A stretch of DNA of 64,000 bases from CAZPQN01 sp964588795 (GTDB lineage: Bacteria > Fidelibacterota > UBA2242), in contig CAZPQN010000011.1 of NCBI GenBank assembly GCA_964588795.1, positions 1 to 64,000 of the forward strand, in the 5' to 3' direction. A program made the translations under genes and the position numbers. Positions 51,660-59,775 of the stretch are shown here, piece by piece. The notes under the pieces were generated by a model. It was given only the letters and a program-made list of their open reading frames with translations. It did no database searches and was not told where the DNA came from. Positions within the stretch are counted from its first letter, which is position 1; the number at the start of each line of letters is the position of its first letter.

Positions 51660-52268
51660 ATGGATCGTACAAGTTTACACCGCGTTCCGATGGGCATGGA
51701 AGAAGTAGTCGCCACGTCCGGCCAACCTACCGGTTGGGTGGAAGTGATCTGCGGCTCGATGTTCTCCGGCAAAACCGAGGAACTCATTCGTCGTCTCCGG
51801 CGGGCACAGATCGCCCGACAGAAAGTCGCCATCTTCAAGCCCCGAATTGATGTGCGCTACAGTGAGGATCATATTGTTTCGCACAATCAGCAAAAGATTC
51901 CCTCACAGACCGTCTCCTCCGCCCAGGAAATTCTGGACTTAGCCGGTGACTCTCAGGTGTTGGGAATTGACGAAGCCCAGTTCTTCGACCGCTCACTGGT
52001 CAGCGTTTGCCGCCAACTGGCCGACCAGGGCAAACGCGTCATCGTCGCCGGGCTCGACAAAGACTACCGCGCCGAGCCTTTCGAACCAATCCCGCAACTG
52101 CTGTGCGAAGCAGAGTACATTACCAAAACCCTGGCGATTTGCATGAAATGCGGCAACCCGGCCAATTACACTCAGCGTCTGACCAAATCCAGTGAACGGG
52201 TTCTGTTGGGCGCCACGGATGTGTACGAAGCCCGCTGTCGTGCCTGCTATGAGCCGCCGGAAGATTAG
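51660..52268 (+). CDS. tdk: Thymidine kinase (type II)
   Basis: 202 aa. It phosphorylates thymidine and deoxyuridine. The P-loop is GSMFSGKTEELI, IDEAQFF is the Walker B lid, and two Cys pairs (CMKCGNPA and CRAC) bind structural zinc. It follows udk by 12 bases. Confidence 0.97.
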   Translation: MDRTSLHRVPMGMEEVVATSGQPTGWVEVICGSMFSGKTEELIRRLRRAQIARQKVAIFKPRIDVRYSEDHIVSHNQQKIPSQTVSSAQEILDLAGDSQVLGIDEAQFFDRSLVSVCRQLADQGKRVIVAGLDKDYRAEPFEPIPQLLCEAEYITKTLAICMKCGNPANYTQRLTKSSERVLLGATDVYEARCRACYEPPED

Positions 52269-52321
52269 GAATGAGGGAAACTGATGAAGAATAACCGGAT
52301 GCGTGGTAAAGGATGTGCAGT

Positions 52322-53956
52322 ATGAAACTGATCGGTATTTTGGGGATGTTCGTCCTCCTGGGAATCGCTTTCCTGATGTCCAATAACAAACGCCGCATTC
52401 CCCTGCGGGTGGTCATCTGGGGTTTGCTCCTGCAACTGCTTTTTGCGGCCTTGATTTTAGGCGCGCGGGCTATCTCCTATGCGGCCCTGCTGTTGTTTAT
52501 TTTGCTAATCGTGCTATTTCTGTTCAAGGAACGTATCAACACCGCCGGCCCGCCTAAGCGTCAGATCGGACGGGCAGGCCTGGTTCTGGGTCTGACCCTG
52601 GGCAGTCTGATGGTGTTTTACCTGCTTGCGCCCAGCGAACTTCTCGGCTGGTGTTTCTGGATCATCCTGCTGATAATCATTCTGAAAGCAGTGTTCAGAA
52701 TTCCACAATATCAGCCGGCGCTGGCGACTGGCTTGCTGACCTCCGGCTATGTCTGGCTGTTCGTCAACGGAATCAGCGGGCAGGCGCTGTTTGCTTTTGT
52801 TTCGCATAAGGTCGAACGCTTTCTCAATTTGGCGACATTGGGAGCTGAATTCATTTTTGGCAATTTAGCCCTGGACAAGTACTTTTTCACCGACCAGACC
52901 ACCTGGCCGGGCTTCGGCTTCCAGTTCGCCTTTGCGGTCTTGCCGGTGATCATATTCTTTGCGGCGTTTATGGCTATCCTGTATCATCTCGGCGTCATGC
53001 AGGTCATCATTAAAGCCATGTCGCGGTTCATGCAATGGACAATGGGTACCAGCGGGGCGGAGACGCTTTCCTGCACCGCCAATATCTTCGTGGGCCAGAC
53101 CGAAGCGCCCCTGCTCATCCGACCCTTCATCAATGAGATGACCATGTCGGAACTGCTGACCGTCATGGTGGGTGGTTTTGCCACGATTGCCGGGGGAGTG
53201 TTGGCCGGCTATATCCGAATGGGTGTACCGGCCGGGCACCTGATCGCCGCCAGCGTGATGTCGGCGCCCGCCGCCCTGGTAATAGCCAAGATAATTTTTC
53301 CGGAAACGCAGCTGGCGAAAACCGCCGGTAAGGTCGAGATGCCTGCCAATATCGTCGAATCCACAAACCTGTTAGATGCCGCCTCACGCGGAGTCACTGA
53401 CGGCTTGAAATTAGCCGCCAATGTCGGCGCCATGCTGATCGCTTTCATCGCGCTGATCGGACTGCTGGACATCCTGTTTTCTCTGGGCGACCGCCTGATT
53501 GATGGTCGGTTACTCGGCGGAGCCTATTCAGCGTACACCTCGGCTTCCGGTTTCTCGCCGGTCAAAGGCGAGTTCGCGGGCATTTTCCCGGGCAGTCTGA
53601 AAACCCTCTTCGCAGTGCTTTTACGTCCGCTCGCCTTTCTGATGGGCGTCTCCTGGCAGTACGCCGGTGAGGTCGGCAACCTCTTAGGCATCAAACTCTC
53701 GCTCAACGAATTCGTCGCTTATACCAGTCTGGCGGAGCTGATCCATAAGCATTTGCTGGATGAAAAAGCCATCGTCATTTCGACCTACGCCCTCTGCGGC
53801 TTTGCCAATTTTTCCTCGATCGGGATTCAGATCGGGGGCATCAGCGCGCTTGCCCCCGGGCGCCGTTCCGACCTGTCCAAAGTCGCCCTGAAAGCCATGT
53901 TCGGCGGCGCTCTGGCGTCCTGGCTAACAGCGATTATTGCCGGTTTGCTGATATGA
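52322..53956 (+). CDS. Concentrative nucleoside transporter (CNT family)
   Basis: 544 aa, start at 52322 with AAAGGATG upstream. The CNT core is in the second half: GTSGAETLSCTANIFVGQTEAPLLIRPF and the GGFATIAGGVLAGYI gate motif, then SAPAALVIAKI. The N-terminal 150 or so residues add four membrane helices that the common 400-residue bacterial forms lack. It imports nucleosides with sodium or protons, supplying the kinases encoded just upstream. Confidence 0.95.
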   Translation: MKLIGILGMFVLLGIAFLMSNNKRRIPLRVVIWGLLLQLLFAALILGARAISYAALLLFILLIVLFLFKERINTAGPPKRQIGRAGLVLGLTLGSLMVFYLLAPSELLGWCFWIILLIIILKAVFRIPQYQPALATGLLTSGYVWLFVNGISGQALFAFVSHKVERFLNLATLGAEFIFGNLALDKYFFTDQTTWPGFGFQFAFAVLPVIIFFAAFMAILYHLGVMQVIIKAMSRFMQWTMGTSGAETLSCTANIFVGQTEAPLLIRPFINEMTMSELLTVMVGGFATIAGGVLAGYIRMGVPAGHLIAASVMSAPAALVIAKIIFPETQLAKTAGKVEMPANIVESTNLLDAASRGVTDGLKLAANVGAMLIAFIALIGLLDILFSLGDRLIDGRLLGGAYSAYTSASGFSPVKGEFAGIFPGSLKTLFAVLLRPLAFLMGVSWQYAGEVGNLLGIKLSLNEFVAYTSLAELIHKHLLDEKAIVISTYALCGFANFSSIGIQIGGISALAPGRRSDLSKVALKAMFGGALASWLTAIIAGLLI

Positions 53957-53987
53957 CCTTAAATTAATGTACAATGTATCGCAGACT

Positions 53988-54635
53988 ATGAAGATCATTT
54001 TAATCGGACCGCCCGGGGTGGGCAAAGGCACCCAAGCTCAGAAACTTCAACAATCACATGGCCTGCGGCAAATTTCGACCGGCGATCTCCTGCGTACCGC
54101 GATTAGCAACCGGACCACACTCGGGATGACCGCCGAACGCTATATCAACCGCGGCGAGCTGGTCCCGGATGACGTCATGTTGGAATTGATCGAGGAGACC
54201 TTGTTTGGGGAAAATGCCCCGGACGCCTTCACACTGGATGGCTTCCCGCGCACCGTTCCGCAGGCGGAAGGTCTGGAGACCATTTTTACCCGTTATGGAG
54301 CCCGACTGGATTGGGTGGTTTTGTTGGAAGCCGACCACGATCTGATCGCCCGACGTTTAGCGGCGCGCCGTACCTGTCGCCAGTGCAACGCCGTCTACAA
54401 CCTGCTGACCAACCCGCCGCATCAACCGGGCAGATGCGATGCCTGCGGCGGGGAATTGTATCAACGACCGGATGATCAGTTGGCAACCATCGCCAACCGT
54501 CTGCGCATTTATCGGGAACAGACCGCGCCTTTGGTGGAATTTTACCGGGAAAGGCAACTGCTGAGTGCCGTGGATGCACTCGGCCCTTCGGACGCAGTAT
54601 ATCAACGTATTGAAAAATTGATTGGAGGAAAATAG
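53988..54635 (+). CDS. adk: Adenylate kinase
   Basis: 215 aa. It balances AMP, ADP and ATP. The P-loop is GPPGVGKGTQ, DGFPRT is the AMP-site motif, and the LID has a four-Cys zinc site (CRQCNAVYN and CDACGG), as in many Gram-positive and some deep-branching lineages. The start at 53988 is favoured by family length; no strong ribosome site is present. Confidence 0.97.
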   Translation: MKIILIGPPGVGKGTQAQKLQQSHGLRQISTGDLLRTAISNRTTLGMTAERYINRGELVPDDVMLELIEETLFGENAPDAFTLDGFPRTVPQAEGLETIFTRYGARLDWVVLLEADHDLIARRLAARRTCRQCNAVYNLLTNPPHQPGRCDACGGELYQRPDDQLATIANRLRIYREQTAPLVEFYRERQLLSAVDALGPSDAVYQRIEKLIGGK

Positions 54636-54639
54636 TACC

Positions 54640-55227
54640 GTGGTTACTCTGGGTGTGACCGGCGGAATTGGCTCGGGGAAAACGACCGCCTGCCGGTTCT
54701 TAGCCGCATGCGGCGCCTATGTTTTCGACGCCGACCAGACCGCTAAAAACCTACTCGACAGCAACCTTGAGGTTCAGCAACAGGTCGCCGATGAATTCGG
54801 GCAGGATATTATCAAGGACGGTAAAGTGGATACCGCCAAACTCGCGCAACGCGCTTTCGTGAGCGAAATCAGCCAGCGCCAGCTGAATGATATTTTGCAC
54901 CCGCGCGTCATCGAATCCTTTCAGGAAACGGCCGCCCGCTTGAGTAAAAAATACGAACTGATCGCGGTGGATGCCCCGCTCATCTTCGAGTCGGGCTTCG
55001 AGTCGCGCTTGGACCATACCCTGTTAATCTACACCAAATATAAATTTCGCCTGGAACGCGCCCTGCGGCGCGGCAATCTTTCGCGCGAGGAAATTCTGCG
55101 CCGCATGGACTTGCAGATGCCCGAAGAGGATAAGCGCGAACTGGCGACCTTTGTCATCGAAAACAACGGTACCGAGGAGCAGTTGAAAATTGCCATCGGC
55201 GACCTCTATAAAAAGCTTACTTCATAA
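54640..55227 (+). CDS. coaE: Dephospho-CoA kinase
   Basis: 195 aa from a GTG at 54640. It performs the last step of coenzyme A synthesis. The P-loop GVTGGIGSGKTTACRFL, FDADQTAKNLL and DAPLIFESG are family marks. GGAGG lies 11 bases upstream, inside the end of adk, and an upstream in-frame TTG overlaps that site, so the GTG is preferred. Confidence 0.95.
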   Translation: MVTLGVTGGIGSGKTTACRFLAACGAYVFDADQTAKNLLDSNLEVQQQVADEFGQDIIKDGKVDTAKLAQRAFVSEISQRQLNDILHPRVIESFQETAARLSKKYELIAVDAPLIFESGFESRLDHTLLIYTKYKFRLERALRRGNLSREEILRRMDLQMPEEDKRELATFVIENNGTEEQLKIAIGDLYKKLTS

Positions 55228-55235
55228 TTGCCCAA

Positions 55236-55604
55236 ATGAAAGATCATAAACTTAACCCTGATTCTCCGGAGCATTTTCATGGCGAACGCCAGCGGCTGAA
55301 CGAGCTCGTCCTGCAGTTTGCCGGCAAGAATATCAAACGCTTCTTCGCCCTGGACAGCCAGGCCTACCACGACGGCGCTTTGCCCGCGCGCACCAAGGAA
55401 ATAATCGGACTGGTTGCCTCGCTGGTTTTGCGCTGTGACGACTGCGTTAAATATCATTTGAACCAGTGTCATCAGGCCAAGGTCACGGACGCCGAGCTCG
55501 AAGAAGCCCTGAATATCGGCCTGATCGTCGGCGGTTCAATTGTCATACCGCATCTGCGCCGGGCCGTGGCTTTCTGGCAGGAGCTGCGGCAATCCGCATC
55601 CTGA
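55236..55604 (+). CDS. AhpD-like carboxymuconolactone decarboxylase family protein
   Basis: 122 aa. The alkyl-hydroperoxidase core CDDCVKYH (Cys67, Cys70, His74) with further Cys at 78 indicates thiol redox activity. This family covers peroxidases and lactone decarboxylases, and the exact role is unclear. It starts 8 bases after coaE and ends the plus-strand operon, convergent with the NamZ-type gene. Confidence 0.9.
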   Translation: MKDHKLNPDSPEHFHGERQRLNELVLQFAGKNIKRFFALDSQAYHDGALPARTKEIIGLVASLVLRCDDCVKYHLNQCHQAKVTDAELEEALNIGLIVGGSIVIPHLRRAVAFWQELRQSAS

Positions 55605-55669
55605 AGCGCTTTTTCGATAGTTGCCAACGCCCGGGGCAGAATTAGAGTACAACAGGAATCAGAAGACCG

Positions 55670-56986
55670 TTACGGGTAAAGATGATATTTTTCGGCAAGT
55701 TTGGTGAATGCCGCGACATCGGCGCGCCAATCTTCGATCAAGACATTGGGATCAGTCATCCTGAGGAGATCGGCTTTACCGTAGAGCCGATTGACATGGT
55801 TTTCGCGCCACTTGAAATCGGTCGGGTAGAGCTCGCGCGCTTTGGCCAGACAGAGTACCGCCGCTTCGATGGGCAAAAAGCGCTCGCGGTCGGTGACGAT
55901 AAGTTTGACGCCCTGGCAGGCCAGTCCCTCATATTTAGGACGGGAAGCGACCTGCGGAATATTTTGGGGAGTGAATTTCACGGCTTGGAATTGGACGCCT
56001 TCGATTTGAAGGGCATTCAGGGCGTGAGCGTATTTTTTTCCATCAATATAGGGTGCTCCGAATTGGACGAACGGGCTGTCGGTGCCGCGCCCTTCGGAGA
56101 GATTGGTGCCCTCCATAAAGCAGAAACCCGGATAGACCGTCGCCGTAAGGAGAGTCGGCATGTTTGGGGAAGGTGGAAACCAGGGCAGGCCGGTCTCATC
56201 GAACCACATTGCCCGTCGCCAATTCTGCATCTTGATGACGGTCAATTCTGCTCGGAGAGTGTCACCTAACCAGTGCTCGCCGTTGATTAACCGGGCTAAT
56301 TCTCCGACGGTCAAGCCGTAGCGGATGGGAATCGGATGGGGACCGACGAAGGAGCGGAATTGTGGCTCGAGTACGGGACCTTCGATGCGGTCGCCGCGAA
56401 TAGGGTTGGGACGATCGAGAACTACAATCGGCAGGTGATTTTCGGCGGCGGCGCGCATGACATTCGTCAGGGTGCTGATGTAGGTATAAAACCGCGCCCC
56501 GACATCCTGGATGTCGTAAACCAACAGGTCAACGTTTTTCAGCATTTCCGCGGTTGGCTGCAGGTTTTCTCCGTAAAGCGAATAAATCGGGGCGCCGGTG
56601 AGCGAATCTGCGGCGTCGGCAATATTTTTACCATCGGCAAACGTGCCGCGGAAACCGTGCTCCGGCGCGAAAATTGCCGTTATTTGACAGACGCCACTCT
56701 GTTGGCAGAGGTCGATTAAGTGCCGGCCGCTTCTATCCCGCGCCGTATGATTGCAGACGATGCCGAGGCGCCGGTTCGCCAGGGGGGCGAAATTTTGGCC
56801 AACCAACACATCCAATCCACTTTGAACCGCCGCGGATTCCAGCGCATGGGCCATTCCCGTCAGAGCTAGCAGTAAAACGCTGACTCTGCCGGCATTGAAG
56901 AGACTATATATATTTTTTCGTCTGTAAAATTTTGAGAGAAAAGAACCTGTAAAATGCAAAGTGTTTATTAATGCTGAGTAATGCAC
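55670..56986 (-). CDS. NamZ-type exo-beta-N-acetylmuramidase (DUF1343), exported
   Basis: 438 aa in the longest frame. A hydrophobic segment (VSVLLLALTGMAHA) gives a signal peptide. DUF1343 features include GIVCNHTARDRSG, IFAPEHGFRG, VYDIQDVGARFYTYISTL and PGFCFMEGTNLSEGRG with FGAPYID. A characterised Bacillus member, NamZ, removes terminal MurNAc from peptidoglycan fragments; this fits the murQ-anmK operon at 22-24 kb. The start is uncertain: the only upstream start, GTG at 56986, overlaps the ferredoxin end and lacks a ribosome site; a TTG at codon 10 is another option. Confidence 0.88.
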   Translation of the reverse strand: MHYSALINTLHFTGSFLSKFYRRKNIYSLFNAGRVSVLLLALTGMAHALESAAVQSGLDVLVGQNFAPLANRRLGIVCNHTARDRSGRHLIDLCQQSGVCQITAIFAPEHGFRGTFADGKNIADAADSLTGAPIYSLYGENLQPTAEMLKNVDLLVYDIQDVGARFYTYISTLTNVMRAAAENHLPIVVLDRPNPIRGDRIEGPVLEPQFRSFVGPHPIPIRYGLTVGELARLINGEHWLGDTLRAELTVIKMQNWRRAMWFDETGLPWFPPSPNMPTLLTATVYPGFCFMEGTNLSEGRGTDSPFVQFGAPYIDGKKYAHALNALQIEGVQFQAVKFTPQNIPQVASRPKYEGLACQGVKLIVTDRERFLPIEAAVLCLAKARELYPTDFKWRENHVNRLYGKADLLRMTDPNVLIEDWRADVAAFTKLAEKYHLYP

Positions 56987-57138
56987 TCAACAGGACAAAC
57001 GCCGACACAGGTAGCGCAGTCCGTGCATTTTTCCGGGTCAATGACATAGATGCTGTCGCCGGCGCTGATCGCACCTTCCGGACACTCCGATTCGCAGGCG
57101 CCGCAAGAGATACAATCTTCGGAAATGAAATGTGTCAT
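56968..57138 (-). CDS. 2[4Fe-4S] ferredoxin
   Basis: 56 aa, clostridial-type electron carrier. Two CxxCxxCxxxCP clusters are at Cys9, 12, 15, 19 and Cys38, 41, 44, 48. AAGGAG lies 6 bases before the ATG. Its partners are not adjacent. Its 3' end overlaps the longest frame of the NamZ-type gene, so both may share a transcript. Confidence 0.96.
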   Translation of the reverse strand: MTHFISEDCISCGACESECPEGAISAGDSIYVIDPEKCTDCATCVGVCPVECITQH

Positions 57139-57300
57139 GATCTACTCCTTGATTCTGGTTATTAAAGACCGGTAAAATTTACGAAAAGGGCCGCTTGCAG
57201 ACAACAGTCCGGAGGTCTTTCTTTTTTCTGTGGGCGGGTTTTAATAGATTAAGCGCGATTTTTCACCAACCAGAGATTTTCTTATAAGGAAACCGTAAAA

Positions 57301-58653
57301 ATGACAACCGATTCCGCAATTCTTGCCCGTCAGCCGAGCGCCCTCTTCCGCTGGATGGTGCTTTTCTTCATCAGTATGGCGATGTTTGGGAATTATTATA
57401 TTTATGACAGCATCAGCCCGCTGGCGGATCTGCTCAAGACACAACTGGGTTTTTCCGATACAAATATCGGGCTACTCAATGCGATTTACAGTTTCCCCAA
57501 TATCATCATGGTGCTGATTGGCGGCCTGATTATTGACCGCATTGGTACCCGCCGGTCGGTGTTCCTGTTCACGCTTTTCGTGGCCTTGGGGGCTTTAATC
57601 GCGGCTCTGAAGGGCAGTTTGGTAACGATCACGGCGGGACGCCTGATTTTCGGCTTGGGTGCCGAGTCCATGATCGTCGCAATTACGACGATTATCGCGC
57701 GCTGGTTCAAGGGCAAGGAGCTTTCCTTCGCCTTCGGACTCAATCTGACGTTCGCGCGATTGGGTTCGTTCATCGCCCTGAATTCGCCGACCTGGGGCAA
57801 AGCGCTGTATGTGAATTGGCAGAAACCGCTTTTCGTTACCGTCGCGGCCGGAATCGTGGCGGTGCTGTTTATTGCGGTTTATTATCTTCTCGATGTTTTG
57901 GCGACTCGGCGTTACGCCATGCCCGTTGAGGGACATCAGGAAAAAGTCGTCCTCCGGGAAGTTTTTCGATTCGGCGCCGGATTCTGGTTCATTACCGCCT
58001 TGTGTGTCACCTTTTACTCGGCGATGTTTCCCTTTCAAACTTTCGCCATCAAGTATTTTCAGGAAGCACACGGCACGACGCGCGAAGTCGGGGGTAATCT
58101 TTCCAGCATGTTGACTTTGGCGGCGATGGTTTTCACTCCGCTTTTTGGGCTGCTTGCTGACCGTACCCGTCGCCGGGCCCTGTTGATGATGTTTGGCAGT
58201 TTGCTGATCATTCCGGTTTATCTGATAATGGCGTATAAAATTGACTTGGCTACCCCGCTTGGTCTGCAGGGTGCCCTGCACCTGAATTTGGATTTCTTCG
58301 ATATTCATTCGGTCATTCCGGCCTATCTGATCGTGCCCATGGCGATGATGGGGATTGCCTTTTCATTGGTGCCGGCGGTGATGTGGCCCAGCGTCGCCTT
58401 AGTGGTAGACAATGCCAAGCTCGGCACGGCTTACGGCTTGATGACCATGATTCAGAATATCGGGCTGTTCAGCTTCAATATGTTGATTGGCAGGGTCAAC
58501 GATCTGGCCGGTGCCAGCGCCGCTCATCCGGGCGGCTACACGCCGGGGATGTGGATTTTCTCCACGCTGGGATTCCTGGGATTGTTTTTTGCCTTCTTCC
58601 TGCACCGTACCGAAAAAGCGGCGCAAGCCGCTCAGGGTTTACCGAAAGCATAA
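57301..58653 (+). CDS. Major facilitator superfamily transporter
   Basis: 450 aa, 12 membrane segments. The MFS loop motif GGLIIDRIGTRRSVF is after segment 2 and a second copy GLLADRTRRRALL lies mid-protein. Overall order resembles the MFSD1-like group, which includes dipeptide and organic-acid carriers; the substrate is not predictable. It is divergent from the ferredoxin gene, with a 160-base spacer. Confidence 0.9.
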   Translation: MTTDSAILARQPSALFRWMVLFFISMAMFGNYYIYDSISPLADLLKTQLGFSDTNIGLLNAIYSFPNIIMVLIGGLIIDRIGTRRSVFLFTLFVALGALIAALKGSLVTITAGRLIFGLGAESMIVAITTIIARWFKGKELSFAFGLNLTFARLGSFIALNSPTWGKALYVNWQKPLFVTVAAGIVAVLFIAVYYLLDVLATRRYAMPVEGHQEKVVLREVFRFGAGFWFITALCVTFYSAMFPFQTFAIKYFQEAHGTTREVGGNLSSMLTLAAMVFTPLFGLLADRTRRRALLMMFGSLLIIPVYLIMAYKIDLATPLGLQGALHLNLDFFDIHSVIPAYLIVPMAMMGIAFSLVPAVMWPSVALVVDNAKLGTAYGLMTMIQNIGLFSFNMLIGRVNDLAGASAAHPGGYTPGMWIFSTLGFLGLFFAFFLHRTEKAAQAAQGLPKA

Positions 58654-58675
58654 ATGCGCCTGTCGGGTTTTTGAT

Positions 58676-59743
58676 ATGCAATTGAGTGAGCTCGGCTTCG
58701 ACGGCTGGTTTCAGGAACAGGCGCGGCAATATCCCGACCGCCATTTTGCGCGGATCAGCCGGGTCGATCGGGAACGCTACCTGGTGCGCAATGAACACGC
58801 GGAAGTACGGGCGGAACTCTCCGGTCAGTTTCTTTTCAATGCCGCGACCCGCCAGGATTGGCCCTGTGTAGGAGATTGGGTGGCAGTACAATATTACAAC
58901 GAGGGCCAGTTGGCCATTGTCAGCGCTCGGCTCTCGCGGAAGACCTTTTTACGACGTAAAACCGCCGGGAAAGAGGTGGACTACCAAATGCTTGCCGCCA
59001 ACCTTGACAGCGCCTTCATTATGCAAGCCTGTGACAACGATTTTAACCTGCGCCGATTAGAACGCTATTTGATCATGTTCAGTGACGGCGGAGTGGAGCC
59101 GGTAATCCTGCTCAGCAAAAGCGACCTAATTTCGTCGACCGACCTGCAAGACCTGTTCAGCGCAATCAGGCAGGCGCACATAACCGCCCGAGTGGTGGCG
59201 CTCAGCAATGTCACAGCAGCCGGGTATGCGGAATTCAACGGGCTGTTAGAAAAAGCCCGGACGTACTGTCTGCTGGGCTCGTCCGGCGTGGGCAAGACCA
59301 CGCTCCTGAACCGACTGCTCGGAGGCGAGATATTCGCCACTCAGGCTGTACGCGCAAAAGATGGCAGAGGCCACCACACAACCACCCAACGCCAGATGGT
59401 GAGCCTGCCTAACGGCGCCTGGGTGATTGATACGCCGGGCATGCGCGAACTTGGTCTATTTGCCGTCGACGAGTCCATCATGGATAATTTTAGCGAAGTC
59501 CAGGTGCTGGCCGACACCTGCCGGTTTACGGATTGTACGCACACCACTGAACCCGGTTGCGCCATTCGCCGGGCCTTGCGGGAGGGCACACTGACAGAAG
59601 AACGTTTGCGCAGTTATCAGAAGTTACTGAAAGAGTCCATGCATTTGGAGCTGTCCTATGCCGAAAAACGCCAGCACGACCGTCAAAGAGGACGGATGAT
59701 CAAGGCCGCCCTGCAGCAGATCAGGAAAAATAAACCCTTTTGA
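58676..59743 (+). CDS. rsgA: Ribosome small-subunit-dependent GTPase A
   Basis: 355 aa. It is a late 30S assembly factor. An OB-fold is followed by a circularly permuted GTPase: the G4 LLSKSD comes before G1 GSSGVGKTTLLN and G3 DTPGMREL. The C-terminal zinc site has the order CRFTDCTHTTEPGC. It follows the MFS gene by 22 bases. Upstream in-frame codons lie inside the MFS gene and are not conserved. Confidence 0.96.
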   Translation: MQLSELGFDGWFQEQARQYPDRHFARISRVDRERYLVRNEHAEVRAELSGQFLFNAATRQDWPCVGDWVAVQYYNEGQLAIVSARLSRKTFLRRKTAGKEVDYQMLAANLDSAFIMQACDNDFNLRRLERYLIMFSDGGVEPVILLSKSDLISSTDLQDLFSAIRQAHITARVVALSNVTAAGYAEFNGLLEKARTYCLLGSSGVGKTTLLNRLLGGEIFATQAVRAKDGRGHHTTTQRQMVSLPNGAWVIDTPGMRELGLFAVDESIMDNFSEVQVLADTCRFTDCTHTTEPGCAIRRALREGTLTEERLRSYQKLLKESMHLELSYAEKRQHDRQRGRMIKAALQQIRKNKPF

Positions 59744-59775
59744 CGTATTTCCAGGGCCGGAATTCAGGCGCCTGT

